From NCBI RefSeq assembly GCF_019634815.1, contig NZ_JAHCAP010000002.1, positions 62,001 through 126,000 on the forward strand: DNA of 64,000 nt, in the 5' to 3' direction. Source of the DNA: Dokdonella sp. (lineage in GTDB: Bacteria; Pseudomonadota; Gammaproteobacteria; Xanthomonadales; Rhodanobacteraceae). Shown here in pieces: positions 19,140 to 28,527 of the stretch (position 1 is the stretch's first letter; each line of letters begins with the position of its first letter). The notes below the pieces were generated by a model. That model did not search any database. It was not told the origin of the DNA and was given only the letters and a program-made list of their open reading frames with translations. Position numbers and translations under genes: made by a program.

Positions 19140-19535
19140 ATGTCAGCCAACGCTCGACCGCTTTCGCCGCACATCCAGATCTACCGCTGGCAGATCCAGA
19201 TGATGACTTCGATCCTGCACCGCGCCACCGGCATCGCGCTGGCCGCGGGCACTCTGGTGCTGCTGTGCAGCCTGTTGGCCTTGGCCGCCGGGCCCGAACG
19301 CTGGGCCGACGTGGCTGCTTTCGGCCGCTCCGGACTGGGCACCTTCCTGTTGCTCGGCTGGACCTGGTCGCTGGCCTACCACTGGCTCAATGGCCTTCGC
19401 CACCTGCTGCAGGATCTGGGCTGGGGCTATCGCATTGAACAGTTCGTGCGCAATGGCTGGCTGGTTGTTGCCGGCAGCCTGATTCTCACGATCCTTGTCT
19501 GGGTGTGCGTGTTCGCGCAGCGGGGTGGCGCATGA
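19140..19535 (+). CDS. sdhC: succinate dehydrogenase cytochrome b556 subunit SdhC
   Basis: 131 residues, integral membrane subunit of complex II. Seen: RPLSPHIQIYRW, the quinone-site SILHRATG motif (Ser and Arg), three hydrophobic helices, and HWLNGLRHLLQDLG with the likely heme-ligating His. With SdhD it anchors SdhAB and reduces ubiquinone. Start ATG 19140 is the family start; the stop overlaps the sdhD start (ATGA). Confidence 0.94.
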   Translation: MSANARPLSPHIQIYRWQIQMMTSILHRATGIALAAGTLVLLCSLLALAAGPERWADVAAFGRSGLGTFLLLGWTWSLAYHWLNGLRHLLQDLGWGYRIEQFVRNGWLVVAGSLILTILVWVCVFAQRGGA

Positions 19536-19918
19536 GCACGCAATTGCGCACACCGATGAAGACGGCGCTGGGTCTGGGTTCGGCCAAGCAGGGCCTGCAT
19601 CATTTCATGGTGCAGCGGATCACCGCGGTGGCGCTGCTGCTGCTGGTGCCGTGGCTCCTTTGGTTGGTGCTCAAGCTCGTCACGCTCGATTTCGCCGCGG
19701 CACATGCGCTGCTGGCGCAGCCGTGGAATGCCAGTCTGCTGCTGGTATTGGTGATTGCGGTGTTCTGGCATGCGCAGCTCGGTCTGCAGGTGGTGATCGA
19801 AGACTATGTGCATGGCAAGGGCAGCAATCTCGTGCTGCAGCTCGCCGTGAAGCTTTTCTGTTTCCTCGGCGCCGCCGCTGGCGTGCTGGCCGTACTCAAA
19901 ATTGCGCTGGGACGTTGA
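19532..19918 (+). CDS. sdhD: succinate dehydrogenase hydrophobic membrane anchor SdhD
   Basis: 128 residues with three TM helices. Seen: [19 protein letters not shown] near the N-terminus, [17 protein letters not shown] in the middle (likely heme/quinone residues His and Asp-Tyr) and a final hydrophobic helix. Overlaps sdhC by 4 bases and is 1 base from sdhA, so translation of sdhC, sdhD and sdhA is probably coupled. Confidence 0.94.
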   Translation: MSTQLRTPMKTALGLGSAKQGLHHFMVQRITAVALLLLVPWLLWLVLKLVTLDFAAAHALLAQPWNASLLLVLVIAVFWHAQLGLQVVIEDYVHGKGSNLVLQLAVKLFCFLGAAAGVLAVLKIALGR

Positions 19919-19919
19919 A

Positions 19920-21713
19920 ATGGCCGGTACCGCTTACAAGATCCAGGAACACAAGTACGACATCATCGTCGTTGGCGCCGGTGGCGCTGGGTTGCGCGCA
20001 ACCTTCGGGCTTGCCGCGACCGGGCTGCAGACCGCCTGCATCACCAAGGTGTTTCCCACCCGTTCGCACACGGTTGCCGCGCAGGGCGGCATCTCGGCGG
20101 CGCTGGGCAACATGGGGCGCGATGACTGGCGTTTCCACTTCTACGACACGGTCAAGGGTTCGGACTGGCTCGGCGATCAGGACGCGATCGAGTACATGTG
20201 CAAGAACGCACCGGCCGCGGTGATCGAGCTCGAACATTATGGTGTGCCGTTCTCGCGCACCGACGAGGGTCTGATCTACCAGCGACCGTTCGGCGGCATG
20301 ACCACCGATTACGGCAAGGGCGTGGCGCAGCGCACCTGCGCGGCGGCCGACCGCACCGGCCACGCCATCCTGCACACGCTCTACCAGCAGTCGCTCAAGC
20401 ACGATGCGCGCTTCTACATCGAGTATTTCGCGCTCGACCTGATTTTCGATCATGACGGCGCCTGCCGCGGCGTGCTTGCGCTCGATCTCAACGAAGGCAC
20501 CCTGCATCTGTTCCGTGCGCATGGCGTGGTGCTGGCGACCGGTGGTTACGGGCGTGCCTACTTCAGTGCGACTTCGGCGCACACCTGTACCGGCGACGGC
20601 GGCGGCCTCGTGCTGCGCGCGGGTCTGCCATTGCAGGACATGGAATTCGTGCAATTCCATCCGACCGGCATCTACGGTGCGGGTTGCCTGATCACCGAAG
20701 GCGTGCGCGGCGAGGGTGGCTATCTCACCAATTCCAAGGGCGAGCGCTTCATGGAGCGCTATGCGCCCAACGCCAAGGACCTGGCCTCGCGCGACGTGGT
20801 CTCGCGCGCGATGACGATCGAGATCCGCGAAGGCCGCGGCGTCGGCGAACACCAGGACCACATCCACCTCAATCTCATGCATCTTGGGCCGGAGGTGATC
20901 CACGAAAAGCTGCCGGGCATTGCCGAGAGTGCGCGTATCTTCGCCGGCGTCGACGTCGCCAAGCAGCCGATTCCGGTAATCCCGACCGTTCATTACAACA
21001 TGGGCGGCATTCCAACCAATTACCACGGCGAGGTCGTTCGCAAGGTCGGCAACGATCCGGACGTGGTCGTCGAAGGCCTGTACGCGATCGGCGAGGCGGC
21101 CTGCGTGTCGGTGCATGGCGGCAATCGGCTTGGCTCCAATTCGCTGCTCGATCTGGTGGTGTTCGGGCGCGCCGTCGCGCAGCGCTGCGAGCAGACCATC
21201 AAGCCGGGCCAGCCACACAAGACGCTGCCGCCGACTGCCTGTGACGAGGCGCTCGCGCGGCTGGATCGGCTGCGCAATGCCAAGGGCTCGCTGCCGACGG
21301 CACAGATCCGCAACACCATGCAGCGCACGATGCAGGCCGACGCAGCGGTGTTTCGCACCGCCAAGACCCTGCAGGAAGGCTGCGCCAGGATGGACAAGGT
21401 GTTTGCCTCGTTCGAAGACGTGCAGGTTTCCGACCGCTCACTGGTGTGGAACTCCGACCTCATCGAGACCTACGAGCTCAACAACCTGCTGTACAACGCA
21501 ATGGCGACGATCTATTCGGCCGAGCAGCGTCACGAGAGCCGCGGTGCGCATGCGCACGAGGATTTCCCCGAACGCGATGATGTCAACTGGCTCAAGCACA
21601 CCCAGGTCAGCGTCGATGCCAAGGGCAAATGCAGCTTCGATTTCCGGCCAGTGCACATGAACACGATGACCACCGACGTCGAGCCGGTGCCGTTGGCCAA
21701 GCGCGTGTATTGA
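19920..21713 (+). CDS. sdhA: succinate dehydrogenase flavoprotein subunit SdhA
   Basis: 597 residues. N-terminal FAD motif [22 protein letters not shown] with the His that binds FAD covalently; [18 protein letters not shown] and the catalytic Arg region [27 protein letters not shown] toward the C-terminus. Oxidises succinate to fumarate at the cytoplasmic face. Start at 19920 ([14 protein letters not shown]) directly follows the sdhD stop. sdhB follows after 106 bases, a larger gap than the rest of the operon. Confidence 0.97.
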   Translation: MAGTAYKIQEHKYDIIVVGAGGAGLRATFGLAATGLQTACITKVFPTRSHTVAAQGGISAALGNMGRDDWRFHFYDTVKGSDWLGDQDAIEYMCKNAPAAVIELEHYGVPFSRTDEGLIYQRPFGGMTTDYGKGVAQRTCAAADRTGHAILHTLYQQSLKHDARFYIEYFALDLIFDHDGACRGVLALDLNEGTLHLFRAHGVVLATGGYGRAYFSATSAHTCTGDGGGLVLRAGLPLQDMEFVQFHPTGIYGAGCLITEGVRGEGGYLTNSKGERFMERYAPNAKDLASRDVVSRAMTIEIREGRGVGEHQDHIHLNLMHLGPEVIHEKLPGIAESARIFAGVDVAKQPIPVIPTVHYNMGGIPTNYHGEVVRKVGNDPDVVVEGLYAIGEAACVSVHGGNRLGSNSLLDLVVFGRAVAQRCEQTIKPGQPHKTLPPTACDEALARLDRLRNAKGSLPTAQIRNTMQRTMQADAAVFRTAKTLQEGCARMDKVFASFEDVQVSDRSLVWNSDLIETYELNNLLYNAMATIYSAEQRHESRGAHAHEDFPERDDVNWLKHTQVSVDAKGKCSFDFRPVHMNTMTTDVEPVPLAKRVY

Positions 21714-21819
21714 CGCGTCGTGAAGGGCGATGCGGGCGGCGGTGCCGCAAGGCGGCGGGATTGCCGCAATCCGCATCGATGGTTAGCCGGTTCCACATCC
21801 CAGATCAGCGGTACCCGAC

Positions 21820-22605
21820 ATGGCTGAGTTCACGCTTCCCAAGAATTCCAAGCTCATTCCAGGCAAACACTTCCCCGCGCCAGCGGGTGCGAAGAACGTA
21901 CGCACGTTCCGCATCTACCGCTGGAGTCCGGACAGTGGCGACAACCCGCGCGTGGATACCTACGACATCGACCTCGGCAGTTGCGGTCCGATGGTTCTCG
22001 ATGCCCTGCTCAAGATCAAGAACGAAGTCGACGCCACGCTGACCTTCCGCCGCTCCTGCCGCGAAGGCATCTGCGGATCGTGCGCGATGAACATCGACGG
22101 CACCAACACGCTCGCCTGTACCAAGGCGATCGGCGATTGCCCGAGTGGTGACGTCAAGATATTCCCGCTGCCGCACATGCCGGTGGTCAAGGATCTGGTG
22201 CCCGATCTCACCCACTTCTACGCCCAGCATGCCTCGATCAAGCCCTGGATCCGTACGCAGACGCCGCCGCCGCCCGATCGCGAGCGCCTGCAGTCCAAGG
22301 AAGACCGTGCCAAGCTCGATGGCCTGTACGAGTGCATCCTGTGTGCCTGCTGCTCGACTGCGTGTCCGAGCTACTGGTGGAATTCCGACCGTTACCTCGG
22401 CCCGGCGATCCTGCTGCAGGCCTACCGCTGGATCGTCGACTCGCGCGACGAGGACACCGGCGCGCGACTGGACGAACTCGAAGACCCGTTCAAGCTCTAT
22501 CGCTGCCACACCATCATGAACTGCACGCGCACCTGTCCCAAGGGCCTCAATCCGGCCAAGGCAATCGCCGAGATCAAGAAGCTGATCGTCGAGCGCGCGA
22601 GTTGA
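21820..22605 (+). CDS. sdhB: succinate dehydrogenase iron-sulfur subunit SdhB
   Basis: 261 residues. [2Fe-2S] ligands in CREGICGSC (Cys80, 85, 88) and Cys100; [4Fe-4S]/[3Fe-4S] motifs [12 protein letters not shown] and [17 protein letters not shown] in the C-terminal half. Transfers electrons from SdhA to the quinone site. N-terminal ~25 residues precede the ferredoxin domain. sdhE begins 33 bases downstream. Confidence 0.97.
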   Translation: MAEFTLPKNSKLIPGKHFPAPAGAKNVRTFRIYRWSPDSGDNPRVDTYDIDLGSCGPMVLDALLKIKNEVDATLTFRRSCREGICGSCAMNIDGTNTLACTKAIGDCPSGDVKIFPLPHMPVVKDLVPDLTHFYAQHASIKPWIRTQTPPPPDRERLQSKEDRAKLDGLYECILCACCSTACPSYWWNSDRYLGPAILLQAYRWIVDSRDEDTGARLDELEDPFKLYRCHTIMNCTRTCPKGLNPAKAIAEIKKLIVERAS

Positions 22606-22638
22606 GCGGGCCAATGTTGCCCTTGCGTCCGGTCTGCC

Positions 22639-22884
22639 GTGTCTGACGCCGAATTGGCGCGACTGCGCTGGCGCGCGCGCCGTGGCACGCGCGAACTCGA
22701 CCGCATGATCGGTTGGTGGCTGGAGGCGCGTTACGCGCAGGCCGACGCCACCACGCGCGCGGCCTTTGCCGGGCTGCTCGAGCAGATCGATCCGGATCTG
22801 TGGGACTGGTTGATCGCCCAGCATGAGCCGCCGCCCGCGTTCGCGGCGATCATCGATGAAATCCGCGCCCACCATTGCCTTTGA
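22639..22884 (+). CDS. sdhE: FAD assembly factor SdhE (SDHAF2 homologue)
   Basis: 81 residues. Helps attach FAD covalently to SdhA. Seen: LRWRARRGTRELDRMIGWW, the RGxxELD motif of SdhE/SDHAF2, and DPDLWDWLI. Start is GTG. The last 29 bases overlap the start of the next gene, ygfX, the same pair found in E. coli (ygfY-ygfX, also called cptBA). Confidence 0.93.
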   Translation: MSDAELARLRWRARRGTRELDRMIGWWLEARYAQADATTRAAFAGLLEQIDPDLWDWLIAQHEPPPAFAAIIDEIRAHHCL

Positions 22885-23296
22885 CTACCGGCCTTCGCGG
22901 CGCGTCGCTGCGGCCCTTGCCCTGATCGCGCTACTGGCCTGCCTGGCGCCCTGGTGCTCGGCGTGGCCTTGGTACGCAAGCCTGCTGCTGTCGCTGCTCA
23001 CGCTCGCCCTGGCAGCGCATGCGGCGCATGGACTTCTTCATCCGCGATTCGTGCGCGTGGCGCATCGTGCCGATGGCTGGATCCTGTGTGATACGCAGGG
23101 CAACGAACAGGCCGCCTTGCTCTGCAGTCACCGCCATCTCGGTCCATTGCTCACGCTCGACTGGCGCTGGGCGCCGCGGCGCCGGTTCCGCATCGCGCTC
23201 ACGCCGGACAATCTCGATGCCGATACGCGGCGCCGCCTGATCGTGCTGCTGCGGCGACTTGCCACCACCGATGGCGGATCGACGCTGCTGCGTTGA
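22856..23296 (+). CDS. YgfX (CptA)-like membrane protein
   Basis: 146 residues: N-terminal FDYRPSRR, two hydrophobic helices (~16-34 and ~38-58), then a soluble beta-rich part (GWILCDTQGNEQAALLC, LLTLDWRW) ending RRRLIVLLRRL. In layout this is YgfX, the inner-membrane partner encoded next to SdhE. In E. coli YgfX/CptA was reported as a toxin that affects cytoskeletal proteins with YgfY as antitoxin, but a link to flavinylation is an alternative. The 29-base overlap with sdhE supports coupling. It converges on maf with a 7-base gap. Confidence 0.7.
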   Translation: MKSAPTIAFDYRPSRRVAAALALIALLACLAPWCSAWPWYASLLLSLLTLALAAHAAHGLLHPRFVRVAHRADGWILCDTQGNEQAALLCSHRHLGPLLTLDWRWAPRRRFRIALTPDNLDADTRRRLIVLLRRLATTDGGSTLLR

Positions 23297-23303
23297 TTCC
23301 TGT

Positions 23304-23888
23304 TCAAGGCAGGGCGATGCCGGCCTCACGCAGCATTTGCGCAACCGCGATCAATGGCAGGCCGATCAGGGCGGTCGGATCATCGCTTTCGACACGGTTG
23401 AACAGGGCGATGCCCAGTCCTTCGACCTTGAAGCTGCCGGCACAGTCGAAGGGCTGCTCGGCGGCGACATAACGCGTGATGGTGGCCTCGTCGAGCTGGC
23501 GGAACACCACGCGGGTGCAGTCGGTGGCATGGTGGTAGACATTGCCGCCGGGAAGCGCGGCAATCAGGGTCACGGCGGTATGGAAACGCACGGTCTTGCC
23601 CGAACACGCCGCCAGCTGGCGGCTGGCCGCTTCGGCAGTGCCTGCCTTGCCCAGGGCGCGGCCATCGAGTTCGGCAAGTTGGTCGCTGCCGATCACCAGT
23701 GCCCCCGGGTGATCGAGGGCGACCGCTTCTGCCTTGGCCCTGGCCAGGCGTTGGGCGGTCTGCAGGGGCGTTTCGTCGGCCAGCGGCGCCTCGTCGACTG
23801 ATGGGGCCTGAACCACGAAGTCGGGCACGAGCCGCGCCAGCAGTTGGCGTCGATAGAGCGAAGTCGAAGCCAGCACGATGGCGCTCAT
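23304..23888 (-). CDS. Maf-family nucleotide pyrophosphatase (YceF-like)
   Basis: 194 residues. Seen: LASTSLYRRQLL (Maf motif 1), SDQLAELDG and FDCAGSFKVEGLGI. The YceF subgroup hydrolyses 7-methyl-GTP, probably cleaning modified nucleotides. Subgroup choice rests on the SDQ and CAGSF motifs. The start overlaps the stop of the next upstream minus-strand gene by 4 bases (ATGA). In many gammaproteobacteria yceF stands next to yceD-rpmF, as here, divergently. Confidence 0.9.
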   Translation of the reverse strand: MSAIVLASTSLYRRQLLARLVPDFVVQAPSVDEAPLADETPLQTAQRLARAKAEAVALDHPGALVIGSDQLAELDGRALGKAGTAEAASRQLAACSGKTVRFHTAVTLIAALPGGNVYHHATDCTRVVFRQLDEATITRYVAAEQPFDCAGSFKVEGLGIALFNRVESDDPTALIGLPLIAVAQMLREAGIALP

Positions 23889-24340
23889 GATTGCCTGCTC
23901 CTGGCAGCGGCATCGAGCGCGTCACGTGCGTTCCTGAGCTCGGCGCGCGCATCGGCGAGCCGTGCCATCTGCGCTTGCAGGCCGGATTGGGCTTGGGCAA
24001 GGGCATCGCGCGCGGCGATCAGCGCCTGCAGGGGAGCGCGGGCGCTCTCCCTGCGGAGCCACAGGCGATGGGCGAGCAAGTCACGCAGGCCGCTGTCGAT
24101 CATGGCCGTAGCCGCAGCGAGTGCGACCGGCTGGGGCAGGGCCTCGGCGGGATCGTTGCCGCCGCGCTGCGGCATCGCGCGCATCTGGTTGCGGCAGTCG
24201 ATGAGTTGGTGCTCGAAGGCATCGGCCAGGTCGAGGATCTGCTGAAGCAGCGTGCGGCGTTCGCGCAGGCGGCGTTCCCGCCACGCGAACAGGAATATGA
24301 ACAATGCGAGGGCCAAGGCCCCCGCAAGCAAATAGTGCAT
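23885..24340 (-). CDS. small membrane protein with coiled-coil, unknown function
   Basis: 151 residues: one N-terminal TM helix (LLAGALALALFIFLFAW), a basic RERRLRERR stop-transfer stretch, then a soluble helical domain ending in a probable coiled coil rich in Ala, Arg and Leu (ARDALAQAQSGLQAQMARL). No family is recognised. The start at 24340 is the one that places the TM helix at the N-terminus. It is upstream of maf with a 4-base overlap and divergent from yceD; the intergenic DNA to yceD is only ~84 bases. Confidence 0.6.
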   Translation of the reverse strand: MHYLLAGALALALFIFLFAWRERRLRERRTLLQQILDLADAFEHQLIDCRNQMRAMPQRGGNDPAEALPQPVALAAATAMIDSGLRDLLAHRLWLRRESARAPLQALIAARDALAQAQSGLQAQMARLADARAELRNARDALDAAARSRQS

Positions 24341-24386
24341 TGTGCCCGCCCCCTGTTGCCGGACCCAGTGTAGCCGCAAGTCGCGG

Positions 24387-24415
24387 TTGACAGCGTCCGG
24401 GCAGCCACCTACCAT
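24387..24415 (+). promoter_or_regulatory. sigma70-type promoter of yceD-rpmF
   Basis: TTGACA (24387-24392, perfect -35) and TACCAT (24410-24415) with a 17-base spacer. The -10 ends 9 bases before the yceD ATG, so the expected transcription start is within about 3 bases of the start codon. The mRNA may be leaderless or nearly so. Confidence 0.65.
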
Positions 24416-24424
24416 CGCGCGCCC

Positions 24425-24943
24425 ATGTCCGCAGCCCTGCCAGAACGCGTGGATGTCGCGCGCCAGGTGCAGGGGCGTCGCGTCTACTCGGGTTCCTTGC
24501 CATTCACCGTGATGTCGCGCTTGCGCGATGCGCTGGCGACGGCGCAGGGCGAAGCGCGCTACCATGCCCAATTCGACAAGGATGCGCTGGGCATCGCCTA
24601 CCTGCAGTTGCAAGTGGAAGCCGGGTTGCCGCTGCTGTGTCAGCGTACACTCGAGGTTTTTGCGCTGCCGGTCGTGATCGACACGCGGCTCGGTCTGATC
24701 GCCAACGAGGAAGACGAGGCGGGCTTGCCGGGTGGATATGAGCCATTGCTGATCGCCGACGGTACGATCGACCTGGCGGCCGTGATCGAGGATGAGTTGA
24801 TCCTTGCCGTGCCGGTGGTGCCGACCCGACCAGGGGCACCGCTGGATTGGGTCGACCCGACCGATGCGACGGACAAGGAGCCGGTGCGGCAGAATCCATT
24901 CGCCGCGCTGGCTGGGTTGAAGAACAAGGCAGGCGCCGGCTGA
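24425..24943 (+). CDS. yceD: YceD (DUF177) 23S rRNA accumulation protein
   Basis: 172 residues of the DUF177 family. Seen: [18 protein letters not shown] (family CQRC-like motif reduced to CQRT), an acidic [17 protein letters not shown], and [19 protein letters not shown], the most conserved block. It affects 23S rRNA accumulation in E. coli and almost always precedes rpmF. A clear promoter lies just ahead with almost no room for a 5' UTR or ribosome site. Confidence 0.9.
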   Translation: MSAALPERVDVARQVQGRRVYSGSLPFTVMSRLRDALATAQGEARYHAQFDKDALGIAYLQLQVEAGLPLLCQRTLEVFALPVVIDTRLGLIANEEDEAGLPGGYEPLLIADGTIDLAAVIEDELILAVPVVPTRPGAPLDWVDPTDATDKEPVRQNPFAALAGLKNKAGAG

Positions 24944-25157
24944 GAGCGGCGCGGCCGGCGAATCGACGGCATCGAAATGGATGCCGGCACGGCGATTTCA
25001 GGCGTGCAGGATTTCGAGCTCGGGATCGGTGCGTTTGCCGTCCCGGCAGTGCAACAAGGGCCCGGAAGCGCCACCAAAGACTTCCCGTTTTCAGTTACGA
25101 CGGCCAGGCTGGCCGTTGCCCATCGTCGGACCGGAGCGTCCGCACCAGGAGATTGAA

Positions 25158-25352
25158 ATGGCTGTTGCCAAGAGTCGCAAAACCCCATCCACCCGCGGCA
25201 TGCGCCGTTCCCACGACGCGCTGACCAGCAAGCAGCTGTCGACCGACCCGACTTCTGGCGAGGTGCATGTGCGCCATCACGTCACCAAGGATGGCTACTA
25301 CCGCGGCAAGAAGGTCATCGAGAGCAAGACGAAGGTTCGCGACGAAGACTGA
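25158..25352 (+). CDS. rpmF: 50S ribosomal protein L32
   Basis: 64 residues: [20 protein letters not shown], the invariant L32 N-terminus, and [15 protein letters not shown] good AGGAG site is ~7 bases upstream. The usual order rpmF-plsX-fabH is altered: no plsX lies between this gene and fabH, only a 214-base gap. The 3' end carries a stem-loop. Confidence 0.96.
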   Translation: MAVAKSRKTPSTRGMRRSHDALTSKQLSTDPTSGEVHVRHHVTKDGYYRGKKVIESKTKVRDED

Positions 25353-25362
25353 GCCCTTCGCG

Positions 25363-25388
25363 CACATGCCGGTGCTTGCCGGCGTGTG
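25363..25388 (+). other. stem-loop after rpmF
   Basis: 10-bp stem (25363-25372 with 25379-25388, one G-T pair) and 6-base loop, 11 bases after the rpmF stop. No T-tract follows. It may mark the mRNA 3' end or a pause site. The rest of the gap to fabH holds no gene that I recognise. Confidence 0.4.
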
Positions 25389-25566
25389 GGGAATGGCCGG
25401 CGTTGCTACCACCGCAACCGTTGCGGTCTCGCGCGCCTGTGTGACGTCCGCGTCGCGCAGGCGGCAGGCTGACCGACCGTTCGTGCAGGCCCGGCAGGAC
25501 GCCCGGCAGCGCTGATGTCGGCGAGCGAGGCGGATGCCCGCTCGGCGGCCCAACGGGGAAGCGGCC

Positions 25567-26538
25567 TTGATCTACTCACGCATTGCCGGCACTGGCAGCT
25601 ACCTGCCGGAAAAAATCGTTTCCAACGCCGATCTCGAGAAGCTCGTCGACACCACTGATGAATGGATTGCCTCGCGCACCGGCATCCGTGAGCGGCGCAT
25701 GGCCGCGGTCGGTGAAACCACGGGCGATCTCGCCTTTCACGCCGCAAGCCGGGCGCTCGAGGCAGCCGGGGTCGCCGCCAGCGAGATCGAGCTGATCGTG
25801 CTGGGCACGACCACGCCGGACATCATTTTTCCGTCGACTGCATGTTTGTTGCAGCATCGTCTCGGCGCCAACGGCTGTGCCGCGTTCGACGTCAACGCCG
25901 CCTGCTCGGGCTTCATGTACGCGCTCGGTGTCGCCGATCAATTCGTGCGCAGCGGCCAGGTGAAGAAAGCGCTGGTGGTCGGCGCCGAAACGCTCACGCG
26001 CATGCTCGACTACGGTGATCGCTCGACCTGCGTGCTGTTTGGCGATGGTGCCGGTGCGGTGGTGCTCGAGGCTGCGAGCGAGCCGGGCATCTTCGCCACG
26101 CGTTTGCATGCCGATGGCGGCTACAAGCATCTGCTCTACAACCCCGTCGGTGTCTCGGCCGGCTTCAAGCTCGACGAACCCAATGCCGGTGTGCGCGTGA
26201 TGATGACCGGCAATGAAGTGTTCAAGGTCGCGGTCAAGACACTCGATCGCATGGTCGGCGAAACCCTGAACGCGGCGGGCATGGCTGAGAAGGATGTCGA
26301 TTGGCTGATTCCGCATCAGGCCAACCTGCGCATCATCGAAGCCACGGCCAAGCGTCTCAAGTTGCCGATGGAACGCGTGATCGTCACCGTCGATCGGCAT
26401 GGCAACACCTCATCGGGCTCGGTGCCGCTCGCGCTCGACGAGGCAGTGCGCTCGGGCAAGGTACAGCGGGGCCAGAACCTGTTGCTGGAAGCTTTCGGCG
26501 GCGGCTTCACCTGGGCTTCGGCCTTGCTGCGTTACTGA
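25567..26538 (+). CDS. fabH: beta-ketoacyl-ACP synthase III (KAS III)
   Basis: Starts fatty acid synthesis by condensing acetyl-CoA with malonyl-ACP. About 323 residues. Catalytic triad: Cys in NAACSGF, His in PHQANLRI and Asn in HGNTSSGS. Start: a TTG at 25567 preceded by GGGGAAG gives IYSRIAGTGSYLPE right after the start, the family N-terminus; an ATG at 25534 would add 11 residues. It opens the fabH-fabD-fabG-acpP-fabF run. Confidence 0.93.
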   Translation: MIYSRIAGTGSYLPEKIVSNADLEKLVDTTDEWIASRTGIRERRMAAVGETTGDLAFHAASRALEAAGVAASEIELIVLGTTTPDIIFPSTACLLQHRLGANGCAAFDVNAACSGFMYALGVADQFVRSGQVKKALVVGAETLTRMLDYGDRSTCVLFGDGAGAVVLEAASEPGIFATRLHADGGYKHLLYNPVGVSAGFKLDEPNAGVRVMMTGNEVFKVAVKTLDRMVGETLNAAGMAEKDVDWLIPHQANLRIIEATAKRLKLPMERVIVTVDRHGNTSSGSVPLALDEAVRSGKVQRGQNLLLEAFGGGFTWASALLRY

Positions 26539-26593
26539 AATCCGTCGCGCTGGTGGCCGTTGTTTCGCCCCTGCGGCCCTGGAGTCCCGAGCC

Positions 26594-27568
26594 ATGACCG
26601 AATCCATTCCTTCATCCGCCGCTAGCGCTGACGCGCTGGGCTTTGTCTTTCCCGGGCAAGGCTCGCAGTCGGTGGGCATGCTGGCCGAATTGGCGGCGCT
26701 GCATGGCGACATCCGCGCGTGTTTCGCCGAAGCCTCCGACGGTGCCGGAATCGATCTGTGGACGCTTTCGCAGAGCGGTCCGGAGGCCATGCTCAATCGC
26801 ACTGAATACACTCAGCCGGCGCTGCTGGCAGCGAGTGTCGCGGTGTGGCGCCTGTGGCAGGAACGAGGCGGCCCCGTGCCGGCACGCATGGCCGGGCACA
26901 GTCTCGGCGAGTACAGCGCGCTGGTCGCCGCGCAGGTACTGTCCCTGCGGGACGCCGCACATCTGGTGCGCATTCGGGGCCAGCTCATGCAGGAAGCGGC
27001 CCCCGAGGGCAGTGGCGCGATGGCGGCGATTCTCGGGGCCGAGGACGCATTGGTCGAGACCGTCTGCGCCGAGGTGTCCGGTACCCATGTCGTGGTGCCG
27101 GCCAATTACAACTCGCCCGGCCAGATCGTGATCGGTGGCCACGCAAGCGCGGTTGATGCGGCCTTGGCACGGCTCGCCGAGCGCGGTGTGCGCAAGGCGG
27201 TCAAGCTCGCGGTGAGCGTGCCTTCGCATACGCCCTTGATGCGTGAAGCCGCCAATCGCCTGGCTGCGGCGATGGAAGCCTGTCGCTGGCATGCTCCCGC
27301 AGTCGCCGTTGTGCAAAACGTCGATGCGGCGGTGCATGCCGATGTGGCCGGGATCCGCGACGCCCTGGTGCGCCAGCTCTATCTGCCGGTGCGCTGGACG
27401 CAATGCGTGCAGGCATTGCGCGATTCCGGCATCAAGCACATTGCCGAATGCGGACCGGGCAAGGTGCTCAGCGGACTGGTCAAGCGCATCGACAAGACCA
27501 TCGAGGCGCGGACGTTGGCCACGCCAGGCGACTTCGATGAAGCGCTGTCGCAGTGGGGCCGGACATGA
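26594..27568 (+). CDS. fabD: malonyl CoA-ACP transacylase
   Basis: 324 residues; moves malonyl from CoA to ACP. FVFPGQGSQSVGM near the N-terminus; nucleophile Ser103 in GHSLGEYSAL; VRIRG with the carboxylate-binding Arg128; catalytic His in VPSHTPLM. Start ATG 26594 gives the family N-terminus after a short Ser/Ala leader. fabG follows after 58 bases. Confidence 0.95.
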   Translation: MTESIPSSAASADALGFVFPGQGSQSVGMLAELAALHGDIRACFAEASDGAGIDLWTLSQSGPEAMLNRTEYTQPALLAASVAVWRLWQERGGPVPARMAGHSLGEYSALVAAQVLSLRDAAHLVRIRGQLMQEAAPEGSGAMAAILGAEDALVETVCAEVSGTHVVVPANYNSPGQIVIGGHASAVDAALARLAERGVRKAVKLAVSVPSHTPLMREAANRLAAAMEACRWHAPAVAVVQNVDAAVHADVAGIRDALVRQLYLPVRWTQCVQALRDSGIKHIAECGPGKVLSGLVKRIDKTIEARTLATPGDFDEALSQWGRT

Positions 27569-27626
27569 TGGCGCGCGCTCGGACAATGCCTGGTGTCGAC
27601 AACCGCAACAGCAAATCGGTGAATCC

Positions 27627-28370
27627 ATGAACAAGATCCTCGCAGGTGAAGTCGCTCTCGTCACCGGCGCCAGCCGTGGCATCGGCGCAGCGATTGCCGA
27701 TGAACTGGCCGCGCAGGGAGCAAGCGTCATCGGCACTGCCACCACCGAGGCGGGCGCGCAGGCGATCGCTGCCCGGCTCGCTGCGCACGGCGGCAGCGGA
27801 CGCGCACTCGATGTCACCGATGGTGCGGCGGTGGAGGCATTGGTCGACGCGATCGGCAAGGAGCAGGGCGCGATCTCCATCCTCGTCAACAATGCCGGCA
27901 TCACCCGCGACCAGTTGCTCATGCGCATGAAGGACGAGGATTGGCAGGCGATTCTCGACACCAACCTCACTTCGGTCTATCGCACCAGCAAGGCGGTGAT
28001 GCGCGGCATGATGAAGGCGCGCAAGGGCCGCATCATCTCGATTGCTTCGGTGATTGGGCTCACCGGCAATCCCGGGCAGGCCAACTACGCCGCTGCCAAG
28101 GCCGGCATCATCGCTTTCTCCAAATCACTGGCGCGCGAAATCGGCACGCGCGGCATCACCGTCAACGTGGTGGCGCCGGGGTTCATCGATACCGACATGA
28201 CGCGCGCCCTTCCAGAGGCGCAGCGCGAGGCGCTGCTCGGGCAGATCGCGCTCGGTCGCCTCGGCGAACCGGCCGACATTGCCAAGGCGGTGGCTTTCCT
28301 GGCCTCGCCTGCCGCGGCCTACATCACCGGCGAAACCTTGCACGTCAATGGCGGCATGTACATGCCCTGA
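27627..28370 (+). CDS. fabG: 3-oxoacyl-ACP reductase
   Basis: 247-residue short-chain dehydrogenase that reduces 3-ketoacyl-ACP with [13 protein letters not shown] at 13-20, NNAGITRD at 88-95, catalytic Ser141, Tyr154 and Lys158 (NYAAAKAG), and a C-terminal [14 protein letters not shown]. Lies between fabD and acpP as in most proteobacteria. Confidence 0.95.
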   Translation: MNKILAGEVALVTGASRGIGAAIADELAAQGASVIGTATTEAGAQAIAARLAAHGGSGRALDVTDGAAVEALVDAIGKEQGAISILVNNAGITRDQLLMRMKDEDWQAILDTNLTSVYRTSKAVMRGMMKARKGRIISIASVIGLTGNPGQANYAAAKAGIIAFSKSLAREIGTRGITVNVVAPGFIDTDMTRALPEAQREALLGQIALGRLGEPADIAKAVAFLASPAAAYITGETLHVNGGMYMP

Positions 28371-28527
28371 GGCGATTCTGGCGGCCACGTCGACCCTTCG
28401 CGGGCGCATGGCGGCCAAGTGGCGGCACCAGCGGCCTTCCACTACAATGCGGCGGCTTCGGGTGGCTCCGCTGCTGACACGCACGTGCCATATCCGGACA
28501 ACTTCCATCGCGAGGAACATCACACCC

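Noticed and set aside
19505..20223. Overlapping + strand frames across sdhC, sdhD and the start of sdhA
   Set aside because: They are out of frame with the conserved SDH subunits and lack any domain.
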